Source of the DNA: Campylorhamphus procurvoides | Lineage: Eukaryota; Chordata; Aves; Passeriformes; Dendrocolaptidae | Reading direction: 5' to 3' | DNA: 64,000 nt | Assembly (NCBI GenBank): GCA_013396655.1 | Contig: WBMV01004464.1 | Coordinates: forward strand, 539,010 to 603,009 | Shown here: positions 23,301 through 38,300 of the stretch, in pieces | Position numbering within the stretch: position 1 is the stretch's first letter | How the letters are laid out: each line of letters opens with the position of its first letter | The notes under the pieces: model-generated | Told to the model about the DNA's origin: nothing | What the model saw: the letters and a program-made list of their open reading frames with translations, nothing else | Database searches by the model: none | Position numbers and translations under genes: made by a program

Positions 23301-26300
23301 AGAATAGAGAGAAAAAGGGTAAATAATAGGTTTCCAGGGAGAAGCCTATATTTTTAAATTCTTGTTTGACTCTGCCTCAAGTACTGTTAATTCTACAGTG
23401 ATTCTTGATCCTGAGACAAAAATAATTCAAGTGATTCTTATGTGATGTCTGCCTGGCACAGATGACTTGTGAGATTTGGATTTTCTACACTGCACAAGGC
23501 AGAGAAGTAAGCTTGCTGTAACTGCCATGCATGGCTGGGTAGGCAAATTAGCCAGAAGAGGTGATCAGGGAATGTTTCCTCATGCATTCAGCCAGTATAG
23601 TTGTACTTCACTGCTTTGTATATTGCTGCTCAAAAAAGTAGTTGTGAGATAAATGAAGATGCAAACATGTAAACTCGCTGAACATGAATTATGCTGAAGT
23701 TGTAGTTCATCTATTGATCCTCTTAACTTTGCTAGGTCTAAAGTGTGCAGTAGAAGTCATATTGCTGTGTTTTAACTGATGTTTCTTTCCTTAAGTGAAG
23801 CTAGTCTAAGCAGGTATTTATTGGAAGTAGGGCCAGATGGGATGGGAGAGGAAGTGGAATATGGATCCTTAATTTTGTTTCCTGAGCTACACATTAGTAT
23901 CAGCAGTTCTACTAGTAGATTTTGCTGATAAAATAAGCAGGTTTTTAGAACATTCTAACTTAGCTGTTGTCCGTTTCCAAGTATCTGAACAGTTCTTCAG
24001 CTTGTGCATAAGATTTTCCTTTTGGTGTGTTTGATGTGTCAGTTCATGGAGGGTTGCATGTTCCAAAGGTGATTTAGCAGAGGAACTCTGTAGGATAAAG
24101 GGAAGCCCAATTCTGGAGCTTGCCTTGGCAAAAAGGGCTTTTTCTACCTTTACCGCCACACGGGGCAGGACAGAAGAGGTCACAGAAGAGTGTGCAGGTT
24201 AATTTGTTTCAAACTTGATCACAAGTTACTGATTTAAGGTATGGGAGAGTGTTTCTGACCCTGGGGAGTAGCTCTGTAGAACTCTTGTTAGTGCCCAGTT
24301 GTTCCTGAAGAGATTCCTGCCCCTCTGCCAGTGCTGTCCTAACTGAGGTGAAGACAAGAAAGGGGAAGAAGGTCTTTCTCTGATCAGTCCTTTGAAAACC
24401 CAAGTACATACTCTATCAGAAATATTCTCTTTTTTTCTTTTAAATGGAGCACAAATATATCTTATTCTTGGCACTTCTGTTGTTTCAGGCTCCTGATGCC
24501 TTCCCACTCAGAGCTGTTATTGCAAGGCTAGGCAAAATTTAACTCTGAACATATTAGGAAGTGTTCAGAAGCTTTTATAGGAAATTTTTTTCTTGTCTGT
24601 TCTTAAAGCCTTTGGTATACCTGAACACAACTTCCTCATTGCACTGCAGGGCTATAACTGTGAGGCCATCCAAGTCATCACACATGCCTAAATTAAGGCT
24701 TCAATATATTATCAGTGCTGCACAAACTATGAGAACTTTTATGTAAACCACACCACAGGTCTTCACTGATCTGCTACTTATTCCCCCAATCTACCATAAG
24801 GAGGGGTTTTATTAACATATCCACAATTAGAATTACTATATTAGTAAACTCTTCATGTTGAAATGAATGAATAATTAATGATTGTTAATGACAGCCACCT
24901 GCACTGAATTCCAAACTCATGGTAATGATGAAATTAATTTCAGGTGTAGTCCAGTAACTCCTTCATTAGGCATGTATTAGAAGTTTTATTAGAAACTTGT
25001 TTTGTTTTCAAGAATTGCATGTATATATAGTAGCTTAACAGAGAAATAGATGTCAAATGAAACCAGTTTTTTAAATGTAAATAATGAATGATGAGATCTT
25101 CTTAACTCTGTTTCTGAGAAAATGTTTATCCCTTTTCTAGACTTACAAATCCTTAGTGGACAAGGCTGGTATGGGATCACTGGTTTCAGTGCGCTATCTG
25201 GGTGAAGAGAAATGTGTTTTTCTTTCTAAAGACCTTTTGACACCCATCCAGGTAACCTTGTTTGGCATTGCAAAGATGAAAAATGAATGTCTTATCTTGG
25301 TATTTAAGATATGTCAAGTTAATGTAATCTAAATGCAACCTTCAGATAGGTAAAAATGTGGAGATGTTTATTGCCATAACCCATAAACATCAGTTCTGAA
25401 TGTAATTTGTCTATTGATTACAAACCTTCTGAAGCTGGTCGAGAACATGGTCACTTAGGAGAGCTGGATGAGGGAGTGTGCTGGGACAGTTACTCAGCTC
25501 AGGTGGCAGCAGTTGCATCATGTTGATCTTGGGGATAACCTGGAATAGTTTCCCTTTGTTCCTGTGGCTGTCTTTACTATGAAAGGAGTTGCAGGGATGT
25601 CAGGGATTAATCTTGCTATTTAAGAGAAGCACATCACTGCTAATCCTAACCAAATGAGGAACTGGGCAGAATGTAAATGAGGTGGTTGAATTACAGTCCC
25701 TTCATTGAGCACCAGGAGGAAAGTTTATTAGTAAAATTAGGTACAGAAGGGATGAAACAATTCCCCCTTGTGACTGACTGGGCAGATGTTTACAAGGGTA
25801 GTATCTGGTAAGGATAAAGGATTTAACCTTTTGAGGAAACTACTCTCAAGGCACATAAACAGGCTGAAATAAAAATAGTCATAGATGTCCCAGGTTGAGA
25901 CTGCTATTAGTGCTGCCATTAGTGTTCTACTTTGACTTGTTAACAGTCAACAAATGCACAAGTTTTGTAGAGAAACTAACCAAGGAATGCCTGAAAGCTA
26001 AGTCTGAGTCGTGTATGGTTGTCTTGCCTGTGTTGTCTCAACAGCAGGGTGGAGATCTCTTCATGTAGAAGCCTTATCTCAACACTGCAGAGAAGATTGC
26101 TGTACTGGTATCTGGAATAACAGTTTATTGACTTCTAGCTCTTCAGTGTTCTGCCTCTTAAAATACCAGAGCAGTGCTTGGAACAAAAAAGATAACCCCA
26201 AAAACCACAGACAAAAAACTCCAAAAAACCCCCAAAACTCATTTCTTATTCTGACTCTCTGAGCTTTGGGTGGAAACTTTTTATGACCTTTCCATTTCAG

Positions 26301-29300
26301 AATCAGTTCTAATTCAAGAATTCAAAGAACAGCTTATTTCAAATACTAAAAGAGGGGGGAAAAAACCCCCAACTATCATATGAATACATGATGCTGAATA
26401 ATTATGAATTATTTAGGAGTAGCTGACTGTTTTCTTTCATATGAACATCTTGTACTGGTGTCTTGAGATGGATTGGATCCTGGCATTAATACAAATAGAA
26501 ACTTAAAATACTTGCATCTGCTAGGGATAAATAAGTTGCTGCTTCTGTGTACTTAGGATTTTTATTTAAGAAATGGATGGTTCAATGCAACTTAGCAATG
26601 TAGTAAAACAAAGCTGGGCTTTTTTCAGAACAGTATTAGAGTGAACCTGGAGAGCTCAGTTCGGACTGACTTGCAGATGGTTGATGCAAATTAGTGGTGA
26701 GAGAGTGGTGTCTGTTTCAAATCCAACATCTCTGAGCTGAAGGAACACAGAGTAACGAGAAACTTGTTGCACTTGTACCAATTGCTTCCCGTCTTGTTTC
26801 TAAATATTATGGGTTTTGTTAGTCAAAAGCATTATCCTTAATACAAACTTACATTCTTTTTTGTTTGGTAAATAGGATGTGGACAGTTCCAGGCTTTCTC
26901 TTAAGGATGATCAAAATGTAAATGAAGAAATTCAGGCTTTGGTTAAGAAACACCTGGACGAAACACGCTTGGTCCAAGGTACAAGCAGACTCTGGAGCGG
27001 AAAATTGAGAATAAAGACTCAAGTCCAGAGGGAAATCTTTGCAGTGATGGTTTAATTCATGGGTAACCTGTTCTAGGGGATAAAAGCTCTTTAAAAGTAC
27101 TTTTACAGCAGTGAATACAAAAAGTGAAGGATTGGAGAGATTTAAGTTAGAAGTATTTCCTTTGAGTATGTAATTTAGGCACATGCAGATGGCCTGGTAC
27201 TTGTGAAAGAGATACCAGGCTTGTAGAAATTCTCACTGAAATTAGTTGGAGTAATTTATTGTTTCAACTAACTTGATTATTATTTATTTTATTTTTGAGT
27301 TTGCTGCTTGTTTATAGAAGCCTTCAAAATTTTGTATAGAGACTTCCTTTTTAGTCAAGTTAAAATTGTCAGGTTTAGGTTTGCCAGCTTCATATTTTTA
27401 GTTGCTGGGTTCATACAATCATATTTGTAGTCATGTGCTTGCACGTACAGGGCATGTCTTCCTTTAATGGAAAGGTAAATATTGCAACTTAGAGTTGGCA
27501 TTTCCAACACTGTAAAGAGAGGAAAAATTTACATCTGGTCATTGAATCTTTATTCCTTTGTTCACTGATCTCCTCATGGCCTGAAATCTGAAGGTTAGTC
27601 TGGTCTCTGTGTCTTAGCCTCCACACAACTTCATTGAACTATTCCAGGAAGGAAGTAGCTGGAACAGTCTATCTTTTTTTTTTCCAGCTTGTGTGGAGGT
27701 TGCCTGAAGGTTTTTAGTTCATTTTGCTTACTTGCATGCAATACTGTTGGCAAACTCATGTTGATAGCTGTGAGGAACTTCATTCCTCCTTCGTCTTAAG
27801 CTCTTTTTTATTCTTTTACCTATTTTTTAAGGTGGAAAAAATATCATTGGTTCAAAAATTAGAATTTATAGCCTGGATCCATCTACTCAGTGGTTCACAG
27901 CAGTTGTTGTCAATGGTAATCCAGCTACCAGGACTCTGGAAGTCAACTGTCAGGAGGTAGGAACCAACTGATGTGTGTTTACAAACAGATATGGGGAATG
28001 AGTAAGAATTTGTATTTATATGCCCACCAACACCATTTTTTATTTCTGTCTTTAATATTAAAACACGAGGATCATGTAGTGTAGAATTACCCCAAGGCGT
28101 TTGTGTGCTGCTGGTAGATTATTAAATAACAAGTGTCCTTCTATGCAAAATGAAGGAGACTGGGAATTTTTATTTGAAGAGTGAAGCAAACATGACTGGT
28201 GTCTTAGCTGTTCGTGCTGTGCAGGCAGTGCCCTGAAACACTAGTTTGTGTGTGTGTTTTCATGCAGTGGCACTGGCATATGGTATATTGCTAAATTCAG
28301 CTTGGTGTTCAAAGATCCTGCAAGTGTCATACCACAACATTTAAGATAAATATATTCAATTGTGACTTTCACCTCTCTAAATAGCTGCTTCTGTGTTTCT
28401 TGTTCCAAGATTCCAGCTTTAAAGACCCTTGATCCAGAGTTAATTCATGTTGAAATCATATATGACAACAATGGAAAGTGTGGTAAGACCTACTATTGTT
28501 TGTTCTTCAAACACCAAGTAGTGTGTTTATGATAAATAGACTGATCTTGATCACCTTCTCTTCCAGATAAATCCAAAAGAATTGGGGGTGTGAAAAGGAA
28601 ATCATCTGAGAACGGTGGAAGTGGTGACGCCAAACACACAAAATCTTCTCCTGAGGTAATGTCTTGCTCTGTTATATGACTGTTATGTAATGGTTGTGTC
28701 ACTTCTCAAAACATCTTAAAAAGGATTAGATTGGAAAGTAGAATAATATAATCCCTTGAAAGGTGTGTTGAGTTCTTTCAAACTTGTCTGGGCATGAGTA
28801 GAACATCTTGCCTTGTGATAATTGAAGGGAAAGTTAGTAAGCCTTGAAGATTGGTGGTTTGCTGGGATTTTTTGTTTGGTTTGGGGTTTTTTTACTGTGC
28901 TTTTTGCCCCCTCCTGCTTAGGAGTTGACCTGCCTGGTCATGTATTCTATAGTGGGAGAAAACACAAACCAGTTCTCAAGTTTATAACTGTTGTTTTTTG
29001 TGTTCCTCCTTTAACTATTTTGTACTTAAATGCAAAACCTTCAGCTACACTTGCATGGTTTGGAGATTGAAGCAGCAGGGTGGAAGAAGGTCTTAGTATC
29101 AAAAAGGAATGTGGCTACTTTCCTAGCACTTTCATGCCTACCTTTGTTTCTTTTGTGAATGACCTGCCAGGTATCACTGAGATAAGAAAACTCTGAAAGG
29201 TCAAAAGACAACTGGGGTAACTTAAGTATAGAAATGCAAATGAAAAATAACGGCTTGGCTGAAGAACAGTAGTTCAAACATACCCTCTTATTTTGGCCCA

Positions 29301-32300
29301 GTGTTTCAGACCAAAAATTGCACTTTAGGTGGGACTAGCCAGACTTGTTGAAGGTCTGGAATGGTCAGAGCATGGAAGGGTTGCTTTTCTCTGCTCCTGT
29401 ACAAGTCAACTGTGTATATCTCATTAATGACTGGATATCATCATTAGCAATCTTTAATGACTTCACAAGGGTACAGCATAAGGCAGCAAGTACAGGCTAA
29501 AATTGCTCAATGAAGAGTGTCCTCTCCTGTATTTACCACTGAGGAGGAACCAGAAGCAAGTCAGACTGGAGTAGCAGTGCACTGCTGTCATGCCCTGCTT
29601 GTGTTGTTTCTGTAGCCTGGGTACCTTTAGCAGCTTTTGGGTGCTCAGTTTGCCTTCTTCAGCTTTCTGCATATCCAGCCTTTGAGCAGCCTGCTTGATA
29701 CACACAAAGCTGGTCTTCATTTCACATTCTAAATGCCCTGCAGAGGAGTTACTATGATCTGAATTCAAAGCTTGTTGCAGCTTCATTTTCCTTAAACTAG
29801 TAAAGTCAGTTGCTTCTAATTTTCCTGTCTGTTTTCCTTCGAAGGACTGGATCCTTTATCATTTCTGTGGTCTTTGGGAAATGTTTTGCAACTGCTTTCT
29901 CAAAAGGGTCACAAGTGAGTGTATGTTCCAATAAGGAAAGCAGAAGCTGTGTTGGTTTCTCTGATTTTGGTGGGTATGAATATATGGGAGTGATAAGCTG
30001 AAGTCAGATTTTTTGTTTTACTTGGTATGTGATAGTACTCAGATTTCTAAAGTGGAGTTAATTATCTCCAGCTTTTTTTTTGAGAGCTTGACTTGATGCC
30101 TGACAGCTGTTTAATACCAAAGCAGAAAGGAAATACTTTGCAGTTGATGCTAACAAGCCTGTAGTGTGACTTCCAGCAGTAAGTTGAGCATGTGGGAGTA
30201 AAATATGGATGTTGGGGCTGAGGAAGGACCCCCACAGAAAACTGCTGCTTTTGAGACTCTTGCTGACTTGGTGGGCCTGTTGTACTCCTAAATGAATTAT
30301 AGATTTGTGAGGTTGGTGGTTTAATCAAGACAGGATTTCTTTGCTTAACGCTTTCTAGACTCCTGGTATAAAGATGTTTTTACTACAAGGAGGTTTACAT
30401 CTAGATTTTTGGTAATGCTGTCAGACTAACTTCAGTTTTAATTTTCTCTGGGATTTTCAGATGAGCTTAGAAACCTGTTTTTGAATTCCAGTTACTGCAA
30501 TGACTTCAGAAACATCATTGTACTGGCAGTTATGAGGAGCAGAGCTTCCTGTCTTCCTTTCCATTGCTTAATACATCTCACTTCCCCCAAAAATTTGTTT
30601 GTTGGGGGGAAATGAATTGACATGAACAGTCTTTCATGAAACCTCTAAGGTTTAAAAGGATACTCTAAAGTCTTTTCATCTTATGAACTCAGTCTTTATT
30701 GGCCCTGTTAAATATGGTGGGAAGAACATTGATATATTTATCTTTTTAAGATGAAACCTGCAAAGCAGTACTTTTGTTATCTTGAATTTTCCTAACTGTT
30801 CAATCTCTCCTGCAGGTTTCTCCCAACCAGGGGCACGTGCAGTCAGTACCAACTGTGCTGGGTGAAGCCTTGCTGGGATGTACTCCTGCAAATAAAGACC
30901 AAAGGCACCAAGGCCTGCCCCTGCCAGCAAACTCACCACCCAATCTTGGTGCAGAAACTCCTCAGGGGTAAGGAATCACTTCATACTTTTGCAGACTTTT
31001 TTTTCCTCTCCAAAAATAACTCCAATTCTTAGCACAACAAACTCAGAGGTCATTTTAAATAGCTGTAGTAACTACTCTTCTGTAACATTGACATGGAAAA
31101 GTGTTAGACTTGGTTGCCCTGGATAAATCATTTACTTGCTAGTGGCATGTTCATCTTTTTATCTTGGAAGTGGTGGCCCTGCAGTGTCCCAGGCCAATGT
31201 CACTGCATCATTGCACCCATCTGTAAATGGATACACAGGGGTGGTGCCTGCTTGACAGACGCATTCCTCCCCTGCCCCCAGGAAAACCAGAACACATTCA
31301 GGCAGGTGTCTGCCTTCTCACAGAGCAAGTACTGGTCCTCAGTGTCTTTTCTGTTGAGTACCAGTGGCTTTGAACTTTTGTTACCCTCAGTTTTGTCACA
31401 AAATGGACATAATGGTAGAAATAAGGTGACACAAAAACTTGAAGTTCTCTAGGGTTTTTTCTCCTAGTTCTGTGTCTCTCTCATGCTGAATGTGGAAAAC
31501 ATGATTTGTCTTCTCTTTAGCTTTTTATGTGAGAGAGGTTTTACAGTCTCCAATATAGACTTGTGATGCCAGCCAGAAGTTCTTTGAGAATCTTTTCACA
31601 CAGACATGTAAATGAAATGCATTTGGTTATTCAACAGTTGCATGGGGAAAATGAGAAAGCAACTATTTAATTGTGAGAAAAGGTAGTGGAGTAGCTGCAG
31701 TACCCAAATCTGTGTATGCCTTCATGGGCTTAGAAATTAGTAATTCTAACTCTTAAAGAAAGTCAAAACCAAAAAACCCACCTCAAAAACATGAACCTGT
31801 TTAGCCTCACAAAAAATTTTAAATCTTGGAATATCAGAATTCAAAGCACATAACTAAATTTCCTCTTTCAAACTTTTAAGTGTGACTAGAATGAGCAGCT
31901 GATGCCCTGATTGATTTGACACCTTTTTCTTTGCCTAATTGCTGCATGTTGTGTGTTCCAGCACATGTAGACGGAGCTTACCAGAAACTCATCCTTCCTG
32001 TCTTAGTACTGGAATTAAACCATTGAAGGAAGATCCAACGGCCTTTCCTAAAGTGGGCTTTATGTCTAAAGAACAAACACAAAATCCTAATGATCAAAAT
32101 GGTAAATACACCTCTTTGACAACCTTGAGATCTTCGCCTTTGACTGATCCAGCTAATGAAAAAGGAACCAACCTGAAAAAGACAAATGAACCCCTCCTGA
32201 AGCCCACAACAAACTTCCACAAGGAATGCGTTTCTGTGAAACAGTTGCAGCATCCCAACTCTTCCGTAGCAATACCCAGAGGCAGTGGCACTGTTGAACT

Positions 32301-35300
32301 GCAGAGGACTTTGGACTGCAGACCCTCAACCTCAGATGCTCATCTTCTCTCCTTTAATGAGTCTGCAGCTAAATCACAAAGCAACTGCAGTGGCCACAGC
32401 AGCCACAAAGGGAACAAGATTGATGAACTTGCAGACATGGAGTTTTTTATTAGAAGAAATTCAAATGAGATTCTTTATGACAGAAGTGAAAGTGAAAGCT
32501 TTTGGACAGGAAGTGCCAAGGTCCAGGATAACAGTAAGTGTTCTTAAAATTTCCTGTCACTTGAAGGTCCCTGTAGTTTCTGTGTAACTGCATGCAAGAA
32601 GGTCCTTTGTTACATATGCAAAATTAGTAATCCAAATTGTTTTAGTGAGTCTGGAGTGAAAGCAATTTTGTGCGTTCTTTTGCAAGGGGAGTGCAATAAA
32701 CTTGAGAAAAATATCTTTTCCTGATAAAGGAAAAGGATTAATCATGAATTTTTAGAAATAAGTTGTTATAAAATGCATGCAAAAACAGAATGGCAAAACA
32801 GGTTACAAAACTAGGGTTCTGTTTCGAATAAAAATGCTGATGGCATAACGAGGCTGCCTTTTCTTAGCAGTGGCCCTAAATTTTACAAGCATGGTGAGAA
32901 GTGGTTAAGTTTTTCTCAAAAACGCTCTCTTCAAGAGAAGCTTTTGTTTAAAAAAAAAAAAGTCATGAAAGCAAAACAAAAACCCAGTCACCACCACCGA
33001 AAACGAAACCCCACCCAACCCCAAAACAACCCACCTCATTTCTCTTTACCACTTGGTGAGTTCTTTGGGTTTTCCTGTGGGAGAGAATGGGAAAGGCTGT
33101 GGTTGTTTAAGGAGCTGAACTCCTGCTGTCATGTATCCTGCTGTGTCAGGTGGTGGATCATTCAGGATTCTGGGAATCTCCCTACATACCCACCTCTCTT
33201 TTCTTTCCAGTCTCATGTTGCTTAGCCTTGGATTACCATGTGCTATTCCATAATTAGTACAGCTACACAGCCAGTCAGGCTTGTGCCCTGTGAGGTTTCT
33301 CTGGAGTGTAGGAGGGAGGGAGATGTTTGGCAGCTGTTGCAGGAGGATGCTGAAAGCTGTTGCATCATGAAGGATGAAAACAGGGCTGAGAAATGGCCAG
33401 GTTGTACTCTGTCCTTGTTTCTTGTGAAATGTGGTTGCTGCATGCTTTGCTTTGCTCAGAGCTCCAACTCTAATGGCTCAAGAACTTCCTTTAAAAGCAG
33501 ATGCTCTTTCAAAACAGTCCCTTGTGGAAGGGTAAAAGGAGCTGTTAAACTTGGGTTCACAGACTGTGTGACTCCAGTGGAGCTATGGCTTGAGACAGTT
33601 TGTGCTGACTGGAGAAGAGGTTTTTGCCAACTGCAAATATTTTTAGCATAATTCCGTTTCAATGTAATGTGAAATTTAAGGGAAAACTTTGTGGCTCTTT
33701 CACTGAAATACATTTGCTGGCACCTCTGTGTGAGAAGCTGGAGCTTTTCTAACCTGGCCTGCTCTTCCCTGCAGTAATTGTGCGTAAATCCATCTTATCT
33801 GATGCTGCCAAAGTGAAGAAGCTGCAGCAGAGTGGAGAGGCTTTTGTGCAGGATGGGTCCTGCAATAACATCGCCCCTCACCTGCACAAGTGCAGGGAGT
33901 GCCGTCTGGACAGCTACAGGAAGAACAAGGAGCAGAGAGACTCCACGGTCTTCTGCAGGTTCTTTCACTTCCGAAGGTAAGAGCAGTTGGGATACTCCTT
34001 GCATGTGAAAAACATGCCTGTGTCTGAGCTGGACATCTGACCTTTTTTTCCTGTTCTGAAAGGGGGACTGTTGAATGCTCACTGTTAGTGATGAGGTGGA
34101 TTTAATCTTCCAGGACAGACTGAAACACTGGTTATTTGGTCAGAATGTCTCATGTAGGTGTTTGGTTCAAAGCTGCTCAGTGGTGGTGTGGAGCTCTGAG
34201 GCCAGTGTACCCAGCTAATGAGCTGTTGCCTGTGTGGGTTTTTTAGCCCTTAGAAATGTTACAAGTGCTTAATTTGAGTAGAAAGTATTTTGGCAGGACT
34301 TTGAGCTCTTTATTTTGCTGTTCTGGGCTGAGTGCCAGTGGGATAACAGGAGTTTAGTTTGAGCGGAGATACTAGTGAGAGTGTGGATTCTGTGCATGTC
34401 TCCCAAGATTTAATGGCTGGACATGTGAAATGCTAGCCAGTATCCACATCTGTGGAAGAGCTGCAGTCCATGGCTGGGGCTTTCCAGCTGGAGTCACAAG
34501 CTTGTCACAGAACGTTTAATCAGTGCACTCCCTAGGTTTCAGAGGGCAGGTGGGGAGGGGTCAGCAAGGCAGCTTCTAGGAAGACAGTGAGTGATGAATG
34601 GTGATTGCTTTTCCAAACCTAATCTGCAGCTTCATTCCTTTACTCCCCCACCTACTTCCTTACACCTCCCTCTGTCCTGATTCTTGAGTTGAACAGTCCA
34701 TCTTTTGATGTTTTGTCTGTTTAGTTCTTCAGACACCCTGAGGAGCCCTTTCAGAGAGGTGTTAAACTGTTGCTTGAAGCCCACCTGGAAGCCCAGGGTG
34801 GATGTTGTAAAAACCAGTCAGGCACTGCAGCTTGACGTGTTCTTCCCTTTGTTTCCAAATTTTATAAATATTTTCCATGACCTCTTTGATCTTGTGTTCA
34901 GATGTTGTTGCATGCTGCTTTTCATTGCCCCCCACACCCTTTTAAGCTTGGAGGCATAGACTGTGTTTTATGGGAAGAAGTTAATTCTGATATTAGAGAG
35001 GAAAACCAAAAATACTAGTGATCTCAATGGAGATGGGAAGCTGACTTATTCTCAGTTTTCCTTTCGATTTTCAGAGGAGTGACTTCCTTTTGGGTCTCTG
35101 GTTAGAACAAAACACTGTAGGCCTTGAAGACCTTTTGGAGAGAAAAAACTGAAAGCAGAAAGATTACCAAGATCATGAAATTATCCTTTCCCACTCTTTC
35201 ATTTGTGTCTTGAGGTTTATTTTACCACCGCAGCACTGTCCCCTTGCATGTCTTGTTGCTAGAGGTATTAATAAACCAAATGTGTTATTAATCCATTATT

Positions 35301-38300
35301 TAACCTCAGATTAGGGATTTTACTATAGTAAATCTCGGGATAATCTGATGTATGAGACAAGAGTAACAAGAGTCCTTTAATTCATCTTCTTGGGGTAACA
35401 ATCCAGATTTGCAGTGCAGTTCAAAGCAATTCAGTTTAGACCTTGGAGCTGTCCCTTTTATTGAATATGAACTCTGCCAAGTCTGGAGATGGCATTTGTC
35501 TGATGGTAGCAGTTGCCAGCACACGTTCTCATGCCACACTTAACACTAGGTGAGCACACATTGTCATCAGAAGTCAAACTTTCCTCTGCAGCATTTAGTG
35601 AAAAGGTTCCTGGTGTCCTGAGCAGAACTCTTCATGTTTTTAATTTAAGGCACTTCTAATAGTACAGATCTCATTCTTTCCACCTACTCAGAATCACTCA
35701 AGCATCTCTTACTCAAGTTTTGCTCGCTGCTTTTTGACAGCTATTCCAAATGAATTGTTACTGAAATACATTCTATATTTAAGATGTTCTGACTTCTCTT
35801 GTGTATTGTACATACTTCTGGATTAAATTCTTGCTGTTACCTCCTCTAGATGTGATCCTTAATGCCAGTGCATTTTAAAAATTGTTAACCTGATCTGGTT
35901 TTGTGTGAATAAAAACAAACTGAAACATTTTAGTTCAGAAATCTATCTTGATAAGAAACTTGATGTTTTCAGTCTTTTTTCTTTAAAACAAGCAGTACAT
36001 TCTACATGCTTAACCACGGAGTAGACTCATTGGCATACAGTACACAGGTTTGCCACTGAGGCATTGACTCACTGGAATTAATTTAAACCAATAAAACATG
36101 TGAGGTGATGAGTTTTTCTCCTTTCCCTCCTGCTTTCCTCAGGTTGCAGTTTAACAAGCATGGAATACTGCGTGAGGAAGGTTTCTTAACTCCAAATAAG
36201 TACGACCCTGAGGCTATTAGCTTGTGGCTGCCTTTATCCAAAAATGTTGTGGGTCTGGATCTCGACACAGCCAAGTACATCCTCGCCAACATTGGAGACC
36301 ACTTCTGTCAGCTGGTGATATCTGAAAAGGAAGTTATGTCAACAATTGAACCACACAGTAAGATCAGTTTGTGTTGAAATAATCTTTATGTTCACAGCTT
36401 TATGTGAAGCTTTAAGCTTCTGACCTGTGTGAAAATACATTGCATGTGTTTGGAAATGTCATATTAGACTTGAGCGCTTCCCTTTCTTCTCAGAGAGAGG
36501 GAGTGGTTGGGAGCCACTGTGAGCTAGTGTCAACAGGTCTTTGCTCAACAGACAGAGGGAAAGGTAATTCTACCCTTCTCTGTCAGAAGACATTTCTCAA
36601 TTTATCAAGTTACTTTTCCGGTTACAGAGAGTGCAATTCTGTTATGAAACCAAGTGTAAAAAAAAGATTAAAAAATTGAGGAAGATTTAAGCAAACCAGC
36701 AGGTAGCTGACAACAAAATCTGTTTTTAGCATATAAATGAAATACAGCTTTTGCTTTGTACAGGTTTTGTTAAATTGCTTTGGTCCTATTCTGTTGTTGC
36801 ATCATGGACCTAATGCTGCCTATCCAGGCAATAAAAAGATATTTTTTCTCCACCTGCAAGTTTCCAGTGGCACTGTTGGAAGTGATTGTGTACAGCCCTC
36901 CTGGGCACAGAGCACAGAGAGGCTGGTGGTGGAATAAGTGACTGAGGAGCTTTATTAGTGCAGGCAGGGCAAACCTGGTGTCCCCAAACACAGTGGTTTT
37001 GGCCACATCAAAATGTTTCTGTAGCGAAGGTGAGCAGACAAACAGGGAAGTCTGTGATCTTGCAGAATGACTCTTAAAACCATATTTGTTTTCTGGATTG
37101 TAAGTGCACAGCTGAGGTGCAGCGCAGTTTAGGAGACTGCCTGCTGTGTTTGGGTGGTGTGGACATTGGGTAAAGACTGTATCAGTTTGGCAGTCACTCC
37201 TTGGCTCTGAATAGAAGAGAAAAGCTGAACAGGCTTGAATGTCCTTCAGAAGGGGAGGGAAGACTTCCTTCATTTCAGGAATGCTTGCTGTGGGGTCTGA
37301 CCCTGGGCTACTTGGAATCTGCAAGCTCTGCTCTTCCCTTGAACTGGAAGATATTCAGGCCTGTGGAGCCAAAGTATCCATACCCAGAGTGAAAGGTCCA
37401 GACTGGAATCCTGAAACACTTTCACAGGGGTGAAGTTTTGGGGGAAATCCGTGAATCAAAGGGAAGAGGTGTTGTTTCTTAGTAGCAGAGGACGTCTCTG
37501 TTAGCACAGCTACCAGAAACATCTTCTGCTTCAGAAAACAGTCACATGTGAGTGATTGTGTTGGTTTGAAAGCATCAAAGTCTCATGAATTCCTTTTTGA
37601 TTGTTTATTGCCCTGGTTAGTGAGAGTAAGAAAACTCAGTTTCATTAAAATGGAGGTTATTTTTAATGCCATGTGTAGGAAAAAGGTAATTTACCGTCTA
37701 GATATATGTTGTTCTTTGAATAGTTCAGTGCAAGAGCACTCAGCATAAGAATAAGGGAGATTCTTCTGCCACCATAATTTGAAGTTATGCTAAACTTTTC
37801 CTGCAGAGTTCACTTCAAATAGTACTTTCTCATAAGTGTTCTGTCTCTGAAAAGCTGACCTTTTTGAAAATGTGAAAATATCTTGCTCAGCTACTTATTC
37901 ATTTGTTTGAATATTTTTGCACTCCACACTCTCACAAGTTCAGCTCTTCTGTCTTTCAGCAGTCAGTTACCAGACTGGTAGGTAGAGCCATAAGCCAAAC
38001 AAGTATGAGGCAGAAAATTAAGGAGAGTTCCTTAAAGGAATGGTGGTAAAGCAGGAGTGAAGTTACCCCTGTGCAGTAAAACATTGACCAGTGTAGAAGG
38101 AACAGCTTGTTAGGTCACACTGCTCCTTGGCCAGCACGTGCTAAAGGGAGGGACAGGATCAAACTACAGAGAGGAACCAGAGGAACAGGAGGAGTAGAAA
38201 GGGACAAGGTTCTGAAGACTGGAATGTGAAATGACATTCAAAAGATAGCAAGAGCCTTCATCCTTTTTTGGGGAAATAGGGGAATTTACCTTTAAAATGG

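Noticed and set aside
31939..32547. A separate 202-residue gene starting at MLHVV
   Set aside because: The start lies before the splice acceptor. The rest is the large KDM3A exon, in phase with both neighbours.
36860..37180. Possible repeat or exon in KDM3A intron 12
   Set aside because: ORFs on both strands are open for a while, but no domain, splice fit or repeat family was recognised, and KDM3A is in frame without it.
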